From Planctomycetales bacterium (GTDB lineage Bacteria > Planctomycetota > Planctomycetia > Pirellulales > Lacipirellulaceae), in contig JAGQOU010000037.1 of the NCBI GenBank assembly GCA_020427145.1, forward strand, positions 1-48,980: a stretch of DNA of 48,980 nt. Reading direction: 5' to 3'. The notes under the pieces were generated by a model, which did not search any database, had not been told where the DNA came from, and worked only from the letters and a program-made list of their open reading frames with translations. Of this stretch, positions 27,573 to 36,777 are shown in pieces; within the stretch, counting starts at the first letter, position 1, and the number at the start of each line of letters is the position of its first letter. The position numbers and the translations under genes were made by a program.

Positions 27573-28263
27573 GTTCTTGCGACCTCAATGGGGAGCGGAA
27601 ACGCCCCGCGCCGTCAGCGCGGCGGGCAATTCCCTAAAAAAGTATTCTGTTCCAATTGGGCCCAGCCGCCGGTCCTGCGGCCGAGGCCCCTGCAGAATTG
27701 GGCCCAGCCGCCGGTCCTGCGGCCGAGGCCCCTGCAGCGCGGGGACTGGGCGCGTCGGCGGTTCCCCGCCTCGCCTCTTGAAACCCCATACAAATGCACG
27801 GGTTTCTTGAATTTCATCCTAGGCACCGGTTTTTTTATCGTCAAACACTGTGCAAGAGGATTCGTGAGAAGCGCGACGAATCTTGCCAAGTTTTGCGCGA
27901 AAAGCCGCCCGACCGGGGAGTACGTGGGGGTTTCCAACCCGTTTTTTGTTGGCGACCCGTGACAATATCCCCTTGCGGAGCATGGTCGTAAGACAGAGGT
28001 GCGCAGGCTGCGGTTGTAAAACCTTGGCGATTGTGCCGGAAACGCTGATTACTCCGCAGGCGGCGGTCCGATAAACCCTACCGAGCAACCTGAATTGCGG
28101 GCGTCTCGCGGCGACCCGCAGCAGGGCGCCGGCTGCATGCAGCCGGCGTACCCAATGACTGACCTATAAGCAGCGAAGCCGACGCAACGCCACTGGCGGC
28201 GGCGGCGCAACTTGACATGGCCGGCCGCGGCGCGACCGCGGCTTGCTTCGGGGGGAACATCCG
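27573..28263. other. 691-base divergent regulatory region of the surface island
   Basis: This gap separates the leftward protease from the rightward beta-barrel gene. Its left part holds the exact 42-bp tandem repeat (27654-27737). Its right part is comparatively AT-rich, with T-runs near 27832 and 27943. Several short ORFs cross it on both strands, but none has a domain, a ribosome site or gene-like codon bias, so I regard it as non-coding. Promoters for both giant transcripts should lie here; I found no strong consensus pair. Confidence 0.5.
27654..27737. repeat. exact 42-bp tandem duplication
   Basis: Two identical 42-base units abut at 27654-27695 and 27696-27737. Each begins AATTGGGCCCAGCCGCCGGT and ends GAGGCCCCTGCAG. 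The unit contains the palindrome GGGCCC and a short CCGC/GCGG hairpin. It lies 82 to 165 bases upstream of the protease start. The length is a multiple of three, so short ORFs stay open across it, but none looks like a gene. Confidence 0.95.
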
Positions 28264-29529
28264 ATGACGTTTCTTTTCTCGCGCACGATGCGCTGGACGG
28301 CTGCGCTGGCCCTGGTCGCCGTGGCGGCTCAGTCGCTCCACGCACAACAGGGCGGCGGTATGGCCGGTTACGGGCCCGTACCGGGACCCCAGGCGTTTCC
28401 CGCTTCGCCATTGGCGGGTGGCCCGGCGGCGGCTGGCGGCGGGGCCTACATGGACGCCCACGGTCAGCCAATTATCTTGCCGGCGCAATATGGTGCGCCG
28501 ATGGGCTACGCCGACCCCATGAGCGGAGGCATGCCGGACGACGGCATGCTCGCCGATTTCGGCGGATACAGCATGCCCGACCAAGTGGGACCACATTACT
28601 TTGACGTGGCGGTCGATTCGGTATTTCTGCAGAACAATGACTCATTCCAAGGCGCCGGGGCGCTGGCCTCGATTGGCGCCGCCGGCCCGCTTACCTTGTT
28701 TCCGTCGAATTATACCGACGACTATGAAGCAGGCTGGAAAATTGCTGCCCGGCTGGATATCGGGCCGCTGAGCGTGTTCGAAGCCACTTACATGGGGCTC
28801 TACGACCTGGGATTTGCCGCCACGATCAATTCGGTCGACGTGGCCCCCGGCGGAGCCGATTTCCAACTCTTTTCGCCCTTCTCAGACTTTGGGACCGGGA
28901 CATTGATCCCCGGCGTGGACGATGGACAAACTTATTCCATTACCTATGACGGCGAATTGCAGAGCACGGAATTCACCTATCGGCGCTACTGGGTCGGGAA
29001 CAATCCTCGCGTCAGCGGCACCTATTTAGCGGGTTTCCGCTATGTGAGACTCAACGAGACATTTCGTTACGATACCGTGGGCTTGGTGACCTCCGTGGCG
29101 ACTGATTCGGCGTCCCGCTTGTGGGACGGCGACAACGAGATGCTGGGCTTCCAATTCGGCGGCGACGGCTGGATTGGTCTGCGGCAGGGCCTGCGACTAG
29201 GCGGAGAGACCAAGGTGGGCGTTTACAACAACCACTACGTTTTCCAGAACGCCGGAGACCTACCGGGCGACGCAGACGATTTTTCGAATGTCACGAAGGG
29301 CGATCAGGTGTCGTTCATCGGCGAGGCCAATGTGATGATGGTGGCCGACATTCTGCCGAGTTGGTCCCTCAAGGGCGGATACCAAGTCCTTTACATGAGC
29401 AGCCTGGCGACAGTCGGCATCAACGCCGCCGACGCAATTGCCGCCCAAGATTACAGCCTCTCCGTGGTGAACTCGCAGGGCGACGCCCTGTATCACGGGT
29501 TCTTCGGCGGGCTGGAATACGTCTGGTAA
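28264..29529 (+). CDS. BBP7-like outer-membrane beta-barrel protein
   Basis: This 421-residue exported protein has a signal peptide (about 1-28, WTAALALVAVAAQSLHAQ) and a Gly/Pro/Met-rich mature N-terminus (about 29-95). A C-terminal region of amphipathic strands ends in an aromatic residue (GFFGGLEYVW), as in outer-membrane barrels. Stretches such as EFTYRRYWVGNNPRVSGTYL, AGFRYVRLNETF, LGFQFGGDGWIGL, GVYNNHYVFQNAGD, FIGEANVMMVADI and LKGGYQVLYMSSLA match my recollection of planctomycete BBP7-family barrels; I could not check this. GGGGGGA eight bases before the ATG at 28264 supports the start over an upstream in-frame codon at 28243. It is followed by a strong terminator, so it is monocistronic. 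Its job, pore or adhesin, is unknown. Confidence 0.75.
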   Translation: MTFLFSRTMRWTAALALVAVAAQSLHAQQGGGMAGYGPVPGPQAFPASPLAGGPAAAGGGAYMDAHGQPIILPAQYGAPMGYADPMSGGMPDDGMLADFGGYSMPDQVGPHYFDVAVDSVFLQNNDSFQGAGALASIGAAGPLTLFPSNYTDDYEAGWKIAARLDIGPLSVFEATYMGLYDLGFAATINSVDVAPGGADFQLFSPFSDFGTGTLIPGVDDGQTYSITYDGELQSTEFTYRRYWVGNNPRVSGTYLAGFRYVRLNETFRYDTVGLVTSVATDSASRLWDGDNEMLGFQFGGDGWIGLRQGLRLGGETKVGVYNNHYVFQNAGDLPGDADDFSNVTKGDQVSFIGEANVMMVADILPSWSLKGGYQVLYMSSLATVGINAADAIAAQDYSLSVVNSQGDALYHGFFGGLEYVW

Positions 29530-29596
29530 GGGCGCCGCGACCGCTTTTCGGGCCGCCGCTCTTGCCCGGAGAGAACTCAGTTTGAGGCTCGACGAC

Positions 29597-29632
29597 ACAG
29601 CCGCAACCGGAAGGTTGCGGCTGTCTTCGTTT
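29597..29632 (+). terminator. Rho-independent terminator of the beta-barrel gene
   Basis: A perfect 12-bp stem, ACAGCCGCAACC / GGTTGCGGCTGT, with a GGAA tetraloop is followed by CTTCGTTT. It lies 67 bases after the stop codon. The stem is strong and the loop stable; the T-run is short. Confidence 0.85.
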
Positions 29633-29770
29633 GCAGAGAGCTTGCCCGTCGGGAGCCGCCTTGCGCCCCCTCGTCCGCACCCGCCAAGTCGTCGTTGGGT
29701 CGCCACTGCCGATATTGCGGCATTCCGGCAAAAAAAGCGGATTCTCCCCAATTTCCGGTCTGTCGGATTT

Positions 29771-29799
29771 TTGCGTCTTGTGCAGACGACAATTACAAT
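29771..29799 (+). promoter_or_regulatory. candidate sigma-70-type promoter of the beta-helix gene
   Basis: TTGCGT (29771-29776) and TACAAT (29794-29799) are separated by exactly 17 bases, giving nine of twelve consensus positions. The site lies between the preceding terminator and the gene start at 29976, in a locally AT-rich stretch. Confidence 0.55.
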
Positions 29800-29975
29800 C
29801 AAAAGACTACGAGGGGGTGGTGCGCGCGAGTTGCGCCGCCCCAAAGGCTGATCGGAAACAACCGAGCTCCGCGGAATGGCGGGGCGCGGTCTCTCTGAAT
29901 TGAGCTCAAGCAACCCGGCGGGGCGGCCAGCCCATTGCGCCGTAAGAAGTGGACATCTGAAGAGGTAGTAAGGTC

Positions 29976-32900
29976 ATGGCTATGGGAAGTTGGTGGGGCA
30001 AGAGGACGAACCGGCGCGGGCGGTCGAGCATCGAAAGCGGTCGATTGCGCAAGGGACCGCGGCGGCACGAGGGGCGTCGGCTGCTCGTCGAAGAACTTGA
30101 GGACCGGCGGATGCTGGCGGTCCTGACTGTGTTGAATCCCCTCGACCTTGATACTGGCGGCAATGTCGTGCCGGGTTCGTTGCGGCAGATGATCAACATC
30201 GCCAACTCCAATGGCGAGGCGGACACGATCGTGTTCTCCGAGACCGCGTTGATCTCCACAGGAGGAACGATCGTCCTCGACGGGCGAAACGTCGGCAGCG
30301 AATTAGCGATCACCGATAATTTGACGATCGCGGGGTCGGGGGCGCGCAAGATTTCCATCGTTCAGGGAAAGAACGACACGCGCGTTTTTAACATCGACAA
30401 CGGTGACGATGACAACTTCATCAACGTGACCATCACGGGCGTCACGATTTCCGGCGGCAACCTGATTGGCACCGACGAGGACGCCGATCGCGGCGGCGCG
30501 ATCTATAACAAAGAAGTCGTCACGCTCAACGAGGTTTCGATCGACGGCAACTCCGCGTCGATGGGCGGCGGCGGCATCTACAACAAATTCGGCTCCGTCA
30601 CGATCAACCGCAGCAGCGTTCTGAACAACTCGCAGGGCGTGCTGAACGGCGATCCAGAAGAGGATGAAAAGACGGCCCGAACGAGTATCAGTAACTCAAC
30701 GTTTTCCGGCAACAGTATTGGGCTGACAAACCAGCGCGGAACCGTCGACATCGTCCAATCCACGTTTGCGGAAAATGGCATTGGCCTAAATAGCCAGGGC
30801 AACGGTCTGCCGGAACTCGACGACATGGGGATGCCTACGGGCGATCCGCCGCAGCCGGTTGTGTTTACCAATATCGAGGGCTCAATTTTTGCGTACAACT
30901 CGATATATGATCTCTCGACTCTGGGAGTCGAAGCAGGCGACGGCGAAGACGCGCCCCCGCGGAGTTCGAACCCATCTATTTTCTCCTACGGCTACAACAT
31001 CTGGGGCGACGACCCCGAAATGCTCGATCCGCGCACGATGCTGGATCCGTTGCCCACGCCAGCTGATGAGGGGACGATCGCTGAAATCGATATGCCATCG
31101 ACCGACCGCATCACCGATCCTTTTCTTCTTCCGCTGGGCAACTACGGCGGGTCGACAGACGTTTATTTGCCGAATAACGATCCGATGAACCCAGACTTCG
31201 GGGCAATTAGTCCGGCAATCGACACCGGCGATCCTGACGCGGGCGGGTCGTTCTACGAACAGCGCGGGCGGCAGTTTACGCGAATCTTCAATATGACCGG
31301 GACGATGGACCCGATTATCGATGTCGGCGCCGCCGAGGTGCAGGCCGGTCAGTTCGTCGTCGACACGTTGCAGGACGACTTCGACTATCAGTTTTCGGGA
31401 TTTGGCTCAGCCGATTACCTCGACTCGCAAGGCAATGTCGGAACGCCTTTCTTTCCAGCATTCAGAGGCGATTTTAGTCTCCGCGAGGCCATTCTGTTTT
31501 CGCAGCTGAACCCTGAGGTCGACACAATTGAGTTTTCGCCGCTCTTGTTGGGCGAAGCGGATCCGACTGCCTCGAAGGCGCCAACGATTCTGCTGTCTTT
31601 GGGCGAGCTCGTGCTCGATCATGAAGTGATCATTCAAGGGCCAAAGACCTTCGAGTTGGAGATCGACGCCACGGGCAACGATGCGACGCCCAATCTTAAC
31701 AATGCGGATGGCACGCGAGTCTTCAACATTGACAACGGTATCACCGTCGATATCCCGGAGTTTGGCATCGTCGCTGCGATCGACGTGACGATCAACAACC
31801 TGACGATTATGGGCGGCGACGTCATCGACCGTGGCGGCGGCATCTACAATCGCGAAAACCTGTTCCTCAACAATAGTTGGGTCAAAGACAACGCCGCCAG
31901 CAACGACGGCGGCGGCGTGTTCGTCCAGTTCGGCAGCTTGACCGTCGATTCCAGCACGTTCAGCAACAACTTTGCCGCGGACGACGGCGGCGGCATTTAC
32001 TTCGACATTCCCACGTTTGGCGCGGTAGCGCCGATCGTCGGTACGATCGTCAACTCGACCATCACCGGCAACACCGCCGGCGATCGCGGCGCCGGCATCG
32101 GCAATTTCAACGGCGATGTCACGATCGAGCACAGCACGATCACGCTCAACTCGTCAGCGTCGACGCGAGGTAGCGGCGTGGCGTCGATGGGTGGCGCGTT
32201 TGCTACAACGAGCGTCCGCTCCAGCATTATCGCCGGCAATGTCAATAACGATATCGAATACGTCAGCGGCGGGAGCGCCTCTGACATCGTGTCGCTGGGA
32301 TACAACATCATTGGCAACGGCAATGCCATTTCGGAGTTTATCCAGACCGGCGACAAAATCGGCGTACTGAATCCGATGTTGGACGCCCTGAAGCGCGAAG
32401 GGGGACCGACCCCCGTGCAGAAGCCGCTCGCCGGCAGCCCGGCGATTGACGGCGGCGATCCCGCCGACGTCGCTGACGGAGTCTCTGCGCCGCTGTACGA
32501 CCAGCGCGGCCAACTGTACACGCGCGTTTTTGACGGCGATCAGGACGGTACGGCCGTGATCGACGTCGGTGCGTATGAGTTGCAGGGCGTCACCTACGTG
32601 GTCGATACGCCGCTGGATGAGAATGACGGCAACATTGGCGTCGGGTTTCTGTCGTTGCGAGAAGCGATCGAACTGGCGAATATCAATCCCTTGCCGGACG
32701 TGATCATGTTTGATCCGGCCGTCCTGTTCGACCAGACCATCTATCAGAGTTCGGCGTCGTCCTTGAAGCCCGGTACGCCGGCCGACATGCGCATCACCGA
32801 TTCGGTGACGATTGTGGGCTTAGGCCTCGACTTCTTGACGATTGATCTTCAAGCCGCGTACGACGATATCGATCTCGCCGTCCCGAAGAAGGCGCGCCTG

Positions 32901-34970
32901 TTTACGATCGACGACGGCAAGGCCGGGTCGACGATTGACGTGAAGATTCAGGACTTGCGGATCGCAAACGGCTTCGCAACGGGTGAGGACATCTTCTTTG
33001 AGCCGATCGAAACAATGGGCCCCGGCGGCGTCATCAATAGCAAAGAAAATCTCCAAATCGAGGGGCTTTACTTCGTCAATAACTCGACCACGGGCGACGG
33101 CAAGTACGGCGGCGTGATCTATCAGGAGGGCGGCAGTCTGACGCTTGGCCTAAGCGGGCTCACGGGCAACTCGACCACCTTTACCGCGAACTCGACGGAC
33201 GGCGTCGGCGCCAACGGCGGCGTGTTGGCGGCGATTAATGCCAACGTGCTCATTCAGGGTGATACCTCGTTCTCGGGGAATTCCACCTCGCAGACCGCTT
33301 CGCACGGCGGCGCCATCTATGTGCAGGGCGGAACGCTCACTGTGGATGAGAGTTCCGTGACGGGTAACGTCACGGCCGACGGCGCTTCGCGAGGCGGCGG
33401 AATCTACGCGGTGAACGCGACGGTCGATATCGTCGGTTCGAACATCAGCGGAAACGCCACCGCTGGCGCGAATTCGGAGGGCGGCGGGCTCTATGAAGTC
33501 GCCAGCACCGTCAATTTCAGCAATAGCAATCTGAGTCTGAATCAATCCTTTGGTACGAGCAGCGAAGGCGCGGGAATCTACGCCAATGGCGGGAATGTCA
33601 CGTTCAACAACAGCCGCGTGGCTCAGAACAAGACGTTCGGCAGCGGGTCCAGCGGGGCCGGCGTGGTGGCGACCAACGGCGCCGTCGTCGACGTGTACGC
33701 TACCGCGGTCTCGGGTAACCAGACCAGCGGAGCCAACGCCCACGGCGCTGGCATTCAAAACCTTGGCGCCAAAGTCACGGTTCGGGACAGCCTGATCGAC
33801 GCCAATCAGGCCCTTGCCGCCACCGCCAACGGCGGCGGCATTTGGAATGACGCCAACCTGGCGGGATCTCAGTACACGACGATCGTCAATAGCACCGTCT
33901 CGACCAACCTTGCCGGCGGTCGCGGCGGCGGCATCTATAACGCCGATGGTTTGACGCAGTTGCTGCATAGCACCGTTGTCGGCAATCAGGCGAACAACGG
34001 TTTCTACGGCTACGGCGGCGGCATCGCTTCGTTCGGCACGGCGGCCACTCTGACGGTCGTGGGTTCGTCAATCGTCGCTGCGAACCTGGGCAGCGACGTC
34101 GATCAAGTGCTAGGCAGTTTTGCCAACACGTTCTCTTCGGCCGGCTACAACCTGGTCGGCAGCGGTTTGGCGCTCGGCGCCTTTCCCACAAACGACGGCG
34201 ACTTGCCGGGTACGGTTGATCCCGTGTTGGGACCGCTGGCGAATAACGGCGGACCGACATTCACGCATGCCGTGCTGGAGGGCAGCCCGGCGATTAACGC
34301 CGGCGATCCGTTCTTCTCGTCGCTGGCGTTCTCGCCCACGTTGGACGACGATCAGCGCGGCGCCGACCGCGTGCTGCAAGGCCGCATCGACATTGGAGCC
34401 TACGAGTCGAATTTCACGCCTCCCGCCAACGCCGATTTTGACGGCGGGGGGATCATCAATGGCGGCGATTTCCTGGCGTGGCAGCGCGGGTACGGAATTA
34501 CGTCGGGTGCTTCCAAGGGACAGGGCGACGCGGATCTCAATGGTTCGGTCGACGGAGCCGATCTCAGCGCCTGGCAGAGTCAGTTTGGCACGACGCCAGC
34601 GGCGACTGTCACCGTAGCCGCGGCGGTCGTTGGGGGCGGCAGCGATTCGTCGAATCTGTTGGCTGACGAGGCCCTGGCGACCCCGTTTGACGAGACCACT
34701 GCGGCGTCGACGACGGCTCCGCTGCTGGGCGCCAACGAATGGTTGCTGGCGCCCGTCGTCGAAAAGGAATCTGCCAACGAAGTTATGGCGGCCGATGCGA
34801 TTTACGAGCAAGTCGGCGACGACGCTCAGGCTTCCGCGGCCGCGTCGCTAACCTCGACTTCGTTCGCCAGCCATTCCAGCGATATTTCGGACGAACAGTC
34901 CCTGACGCAAGTTGGCGCCGCGGAAGACTGGGTCTTCGACGAGTGGGGCGACGAATCCTGGGGCCTGTAA
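29976..34970 (+). CDS. giant secreted triple-module beta-helix protein with dockerin-like C-terminus
   Basis: This 1664-residue protein has an Arg-rich start and the planctomycete signature VEELEDRRML (38-47), as in the giant protease. Three modules follow, at about 62-455, 458-871 and 871-1485. Each begins with a CSLREA-like segment (SLRQMINIANSNGEADTI, SLREAILFSQLNPEVDTI, SLREAIELANINPLPDVI). Each continues with right-handed beta-helix coils rich in GGGIYN and NSTFSGN, and closes with a choice-of-anchor-Q-like segment (SPAIDTGDPDAGG, SPAIDGGDPADV, SPAINAGDPFF, each followed by QRG and IDVGAYE or similar). A dockerin-like EF-hand pair (about 1486-1541, GGDFLAWQRGYG, NGSVDGADLSAWQ) and an acidic tail ending in WGL complete it. 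It is likely a surface or secreted adhesin or polysaccharide-binding protein; no catalytic residues can be assigned. Confidence 0.9.
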   Translation: MAMGSWWGKRTNRRGRSSIESGRLRKGPRRHEGRRLLVEELEDRRMLAVLTVLNPLDLDTGGNVVPGSLRQMINIANSNGEADTIVFSETALISTGGTIVLDGRNVGSELAITDNLTIAGSGARKISIVQGKNDTRVFNIDNGDDDNFINVTITGVTISGGNLIGTDEDADRGGAIYNKEVVTLNEVSIDGNSASMGGGGIYNKFGSVTINRSSVLNNSQGVLNGDPEEDEKTARTSISNSTFSGNSIGLTNQRGTVDIVQSTFAENGIGLNSQGNGLPELDDMGMPTGDPPQPVVFTNIEGSIFAYNSIYDLSTLGVEAGDGEDAPPRSSNPSIFSYGYNIWGDDPEMLDPRTMLDPLPTPADEGTIAEIDMPSTDRITDPFLLPLGNYGGSTDVYLPNNDPMNPDFGAISPAIDTGDPDAGGSFYEQRGRQFTRIFNMTGTMDPIIDVGAAEVQAGQFVVDTLQDDFDYQFSGFGSADYLDSQGNVGTPFFPAFRGDFSLREAILFSQLNPEVDTIEFSPLLLGEADPTASKAPTILLSLGELVLDHEVIIQGPKTFELEIDATGNDATPNLNNADGTRVFNIDNGITVDIPEFGIVAAIDVTINNLTIMGGDVIDRGGGIYNRENLFLNNSWVKDNAASNDGGGVFVQFGSLTVDSSTFSNNFAADDGGGIYFDIPTFGAVAPIVGTIVNSTITGNTAGDRGAGIGNFNGDVTIEHSTITLNSSASTRGSGVASMGGAFATTSVRSSIIAGNVNNDIEYVSGGSASDIVSLGYNIIGNGNAISEFIQTGDKIGVLNPMLDALKREGGPTPVQKPLAGSPAIDGGDPADVADGVSAPLYDQRGQLYTRVFDGDQDGTAVIDVGAYELQGVTYVVDTPLDENDGNIGVGFLSLREAIELANINPLPDVIMFDPAVLFDQTIYQSSASSLKPGTPADMRITDSVTIVGLGLDFLTIDLQAAYDDIDLAVPKKARLFTIDDGKAGSTIDVKIQDLRIANGFATGEDIFFEPIETMGPGGVINSKENLQIEGLYFVNNSTTGDGKYGGVIYQEGGSLTLGLSGLTGNSTTFTANSTDGVGANGGVLAAINANVLIQGDTSFSGNSTSQTASHGGAIYVQGGTLTVDESSVTGNVTADGASRGGGIYAVNATVDIVGSNISGNATAGANSEGGGLYEVASTVNFSNSNLSLNQSFGTSSEGAGIYANGGNVTFNNSRVAQNKTFGSGSSGAGVVATNGAVVDVYATAVSGNQTSGANAHGAGIQNLGAKVTVRDSLIDANQALAATANGGGIWNDANLAGSQYTTIVNSTVSTNLAGGRGGGIYNADGLTQLLHSTVVGNQANNGFYGYGGGIASFGTAATLTVVGSSIVAANLGSDVDQVLGSFANTFSSAGYNLVGSGLALGAFPTNDGDLPGTVDPVLGPLANNGGPTFTHAVLEGSPAINAGDPFFSSLAFSPTLDDDQRGADRVLQGRIDIGAYESNFTPPANADFDGGGIINGGDFLAWQRGYGITSGASKGQGDADLNGSVDGADLSAWQSQFGTTPAATVTVAAAVVGGGSDSSNLLADEALATPFDETTAASTTAPLLGANEWLLAPVVEKESANEVMAADAIYEQVGDDAQASAAASLTSTSFASHSSDISDEQSLTQVGAAEDWVFDEWGDESWGL

Positions 34971-35327
34971 GGGAGCCGGCCGCCGCAGTGCGTGGTTAGG
35001 GGAGTCGATTCGGAGACGTCAATCGAAGAATTGCCGCCGCAGTGCGCGAACCTGGCGCCCGTCGCCGCGTCCTGCTAGCGACGGCGGCGAGCTGCGGCGG
35101 CTCGCTCCTTTCTGGGCGATTTCCGCCGTTTCTGCTTGTCGTCTGTCTACGTTTTCGGTTGCGGACTACAATAAGAGAGGGCGGTGATTCGACGCGGTCG
35201 AGTTTCGACCCGTTACGGCTTGTCACCCCGCCGAGACTTGAGGAGTGAGTTTCCCCAGCGACCAGCGTGCAGCCGGGCCATGCCGGCGGAATGCACGTGT
35301 CGCAGTCCCTGGAGTTGCATCTGGCCT
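34971..35327. other. 357-base gap before hflX
   Basis: A 14-base direct repeat, GCCGCCGCAGTGCG, occurs at 34979-34992 and 35033-35046. Between the copies, TCGATT and AATCGA form a short hyphenated inverted repeat. TACAAT at 35167-35172 could be a -10 box for hflX, but no matching -35 is at the right distance. The hflX frame stays open back to 35184, but the upstream part looks non-coding. Confidence 0.45.
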
Positions 35328-36686
35328 GTGTCTATTACCGACCGCAAGCAAAGCGTGGACAGCGAGTCTGCCGTATTGGTGGGCGTCAAGCTAGCGCAAC
35401 AAGAAATCTTTGACGAGGAACTGGACGAGCTGACCGGTCTGGTCGAGACCGCCGGCGCCGAGATTGTCGGCCGCGTCACGCAGCGTCGGCAGGCGCCCGA
35501 CCCGGCGACGTACATCGGTCACGGCAAAGTCGACGAGCTGGCGGCAATTGTCGAGGCGACCGACGCCGACGTTGTGATTTTCGACAACGATCTGTCGCCC
35601 GGGCAGGGTCGCAATCTTGAGAAGGCCCTCGAGGTCAAGGTGCTTGATCGCACCGAGGTGATCCTCGATATCTTTTCCACCCGCGCCCAAACGCACGAGG
35701 CCCGGCTGGCCGTCGAGTTGGCCCAGCTGGAATACTCGCTGCCGCGGCTCAAGCGACTTTGGACTCACCTGTCGCGCATGAAAATGGGCGTCGGCATGCG
35801 CGGCCCGGGCGAGAAGCAGCTGGAAACCGACCGCCGGCTGGTCGAGCGGCGAATCAGCGAGCTCCGACGCGAGCTGGACAAGGTCCTCAAACGCAAGGAA
35901 CGCGAAGTCTCGGCCCGCAGCGATCGCATGACCGTCTCGCTGGTCGGCTACACCAATGCCGGCAAGAGCACGCTGTTGAACCGGCTGACCGATGCGTCGG
36001 TGTTGGCCGAGGACAAACTGTTCGCCACGCTCGACACGCGCACGCGGCGGTGGATGCTGCCGGGCTGGGGGCCCGTGCTGTTGAGCGACACGGTGGGGTT
36101 CATTCGCGACCTGCCTCACCAGTTGATCGCCAGTTTCAAGGCGACGTTGGAAGAGGCCCGTCAGGCCGACCTGCTGCTGCACGTGGCCGACGCCAGCAAC
36201 CCCGCGGCGCTGCAGCAGATTCGCGCCGTGTACGCGGTGCTCCATGAGTTGGGCATCGAGGAAAAGGATACGGTGCTGGTGCTCAACAAAATCGACCGCC
36301 TGGACGATCCCGTGCGGTTGGAATCGCTGCGGACCAAGTATCCCAATGCGGTGCCGATCAGCGCCTTTACGGGCGACGGCGTGCCGCGATTGGCTGGCGC
36401 CGTGAGCGACGCGCTGAGTCATGATTTTCTGGACCTGGACGTCAGTTTCACGGCCGCCAACGGCAAGCTGCTGGCGACCCTGGCCCAATTTGGGGACGTG
36501 CTGAGCCGCACGTTCGCCGAAGACCGGGTCTACGTGCATGTGCGGCTGGCGCGAAAATACTTGGGGCGGCTCCATGAGCACGCCGGGGTGGAGATCCGAC
36601 CCCACGCGGGCGGCGAGGGGCGGTTCAAGCCCGTTATGCCCGGCGACGCCGATGAACAGTCGCCGCAGATCGGCGACGTCGCGTGA
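35328..36686 (+). CDS. hflX: ribosome-associated GTPase HflX
   Basis: The protein has 452 residues from the GTG at 35328 (SITDRKQSVDSESAVLVGVK), my choice because the family's first strand starts there; ATG at 35280 is an alternative. The HflX N-terminal domain shows GRVTQRRQAPDPATYIGHGK and DNDLSPGQGRNLE. The linker has the family hallmark RGPGEKQLETDRR. The G domain has G1 GYTNAGKST (about 205), G3 DTVGFIRDLPHQL and G4 NKID. The C-terminal region (about 365-452) is short. HflX splits or rescues stalled ribosomes under stress, a cytoplasmic role. It stands alone here, unlike the hfq-hflX order of enterobacteria. Confidence 0.95.
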   Translation: MSITDRKQSVDSESAVLVGVKLAQQEIFDEELDELTGLVETAGAEIVGRVTQRRQAPDPATYIGHGKVDELAAIVEATDADVVIFDNDLSPGQGRNLEKALEVKVLDRTEVILDIFSTRAQTHEARLAVELAQLEYSLPRLKRLWTHLSRMKMGVGMRGPGEKQLETDRRLVERRISELRRELDKVLKRKEREVSARSDRMTVSLVGYTNAGKSTLLNRLTDASVLAEDKLFATLDTRTRRWMLPGWGPVLLSDTVGFIRDLPHQLIASFKATLEEARQADLLLHVADASNPAALQQIRAVYAVLHELGIEEKDTVLVLNKIDRLDDPVRLESLRTKYPNAVPISAFTGDGVPRLAGAVSDALSHDFLDLDVSFTAANGKLLATLAQFGDVLSRTFAEDRVYVHVRLARKYLGRLHEHAGVEIRPHAGGEGRFKPVMPGDADEQSPQIGDVA

Positions 36687-36777
36687 CGTTGCCCCGCGAT
36701 TGACTCCTCGGCGTGCCGCTTCCCGCGTCCACGGGCGAGGCTAGACGCCTCGCGCGCCGGCGGCCATAGTGGGGGCC

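Larger units (their letters stand above)
29530..29975. other. 446-base gap with terminator and promoter
   Basis: This holds the hairpin terminator of the beta-barrel gene (29597-29632) and a good sigma-70-like promoter (29771-29799) for the following beta-helix gene. The rest shows no gene. The leader from the promoter to the ATG at 29976 is about 170 bases, long enough for leader regulation, but I see no recognised riboswitch. Confidence 0.5.

Noticed and set aside
27486-27962. 158-residue ORF across the 42-bp tandem repeat
   Set aside because: It overlaps the start of the giant protease on the other strand, has no ribosome site or domain, and is kept open only by GC bias and a repeat length divisible by three.
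29260-29913. 217-residue reverse ORF over the beta-barrel 3' end and its terminator
   Set aside because: It covers a strong terminator hairpin and has no domain or start signal.
35167-35172. TACAAT as a complete hflX promoter
   Set aside because: The only TTGTCG upstream is 25 bases away, too far for a sigma-70 pair.
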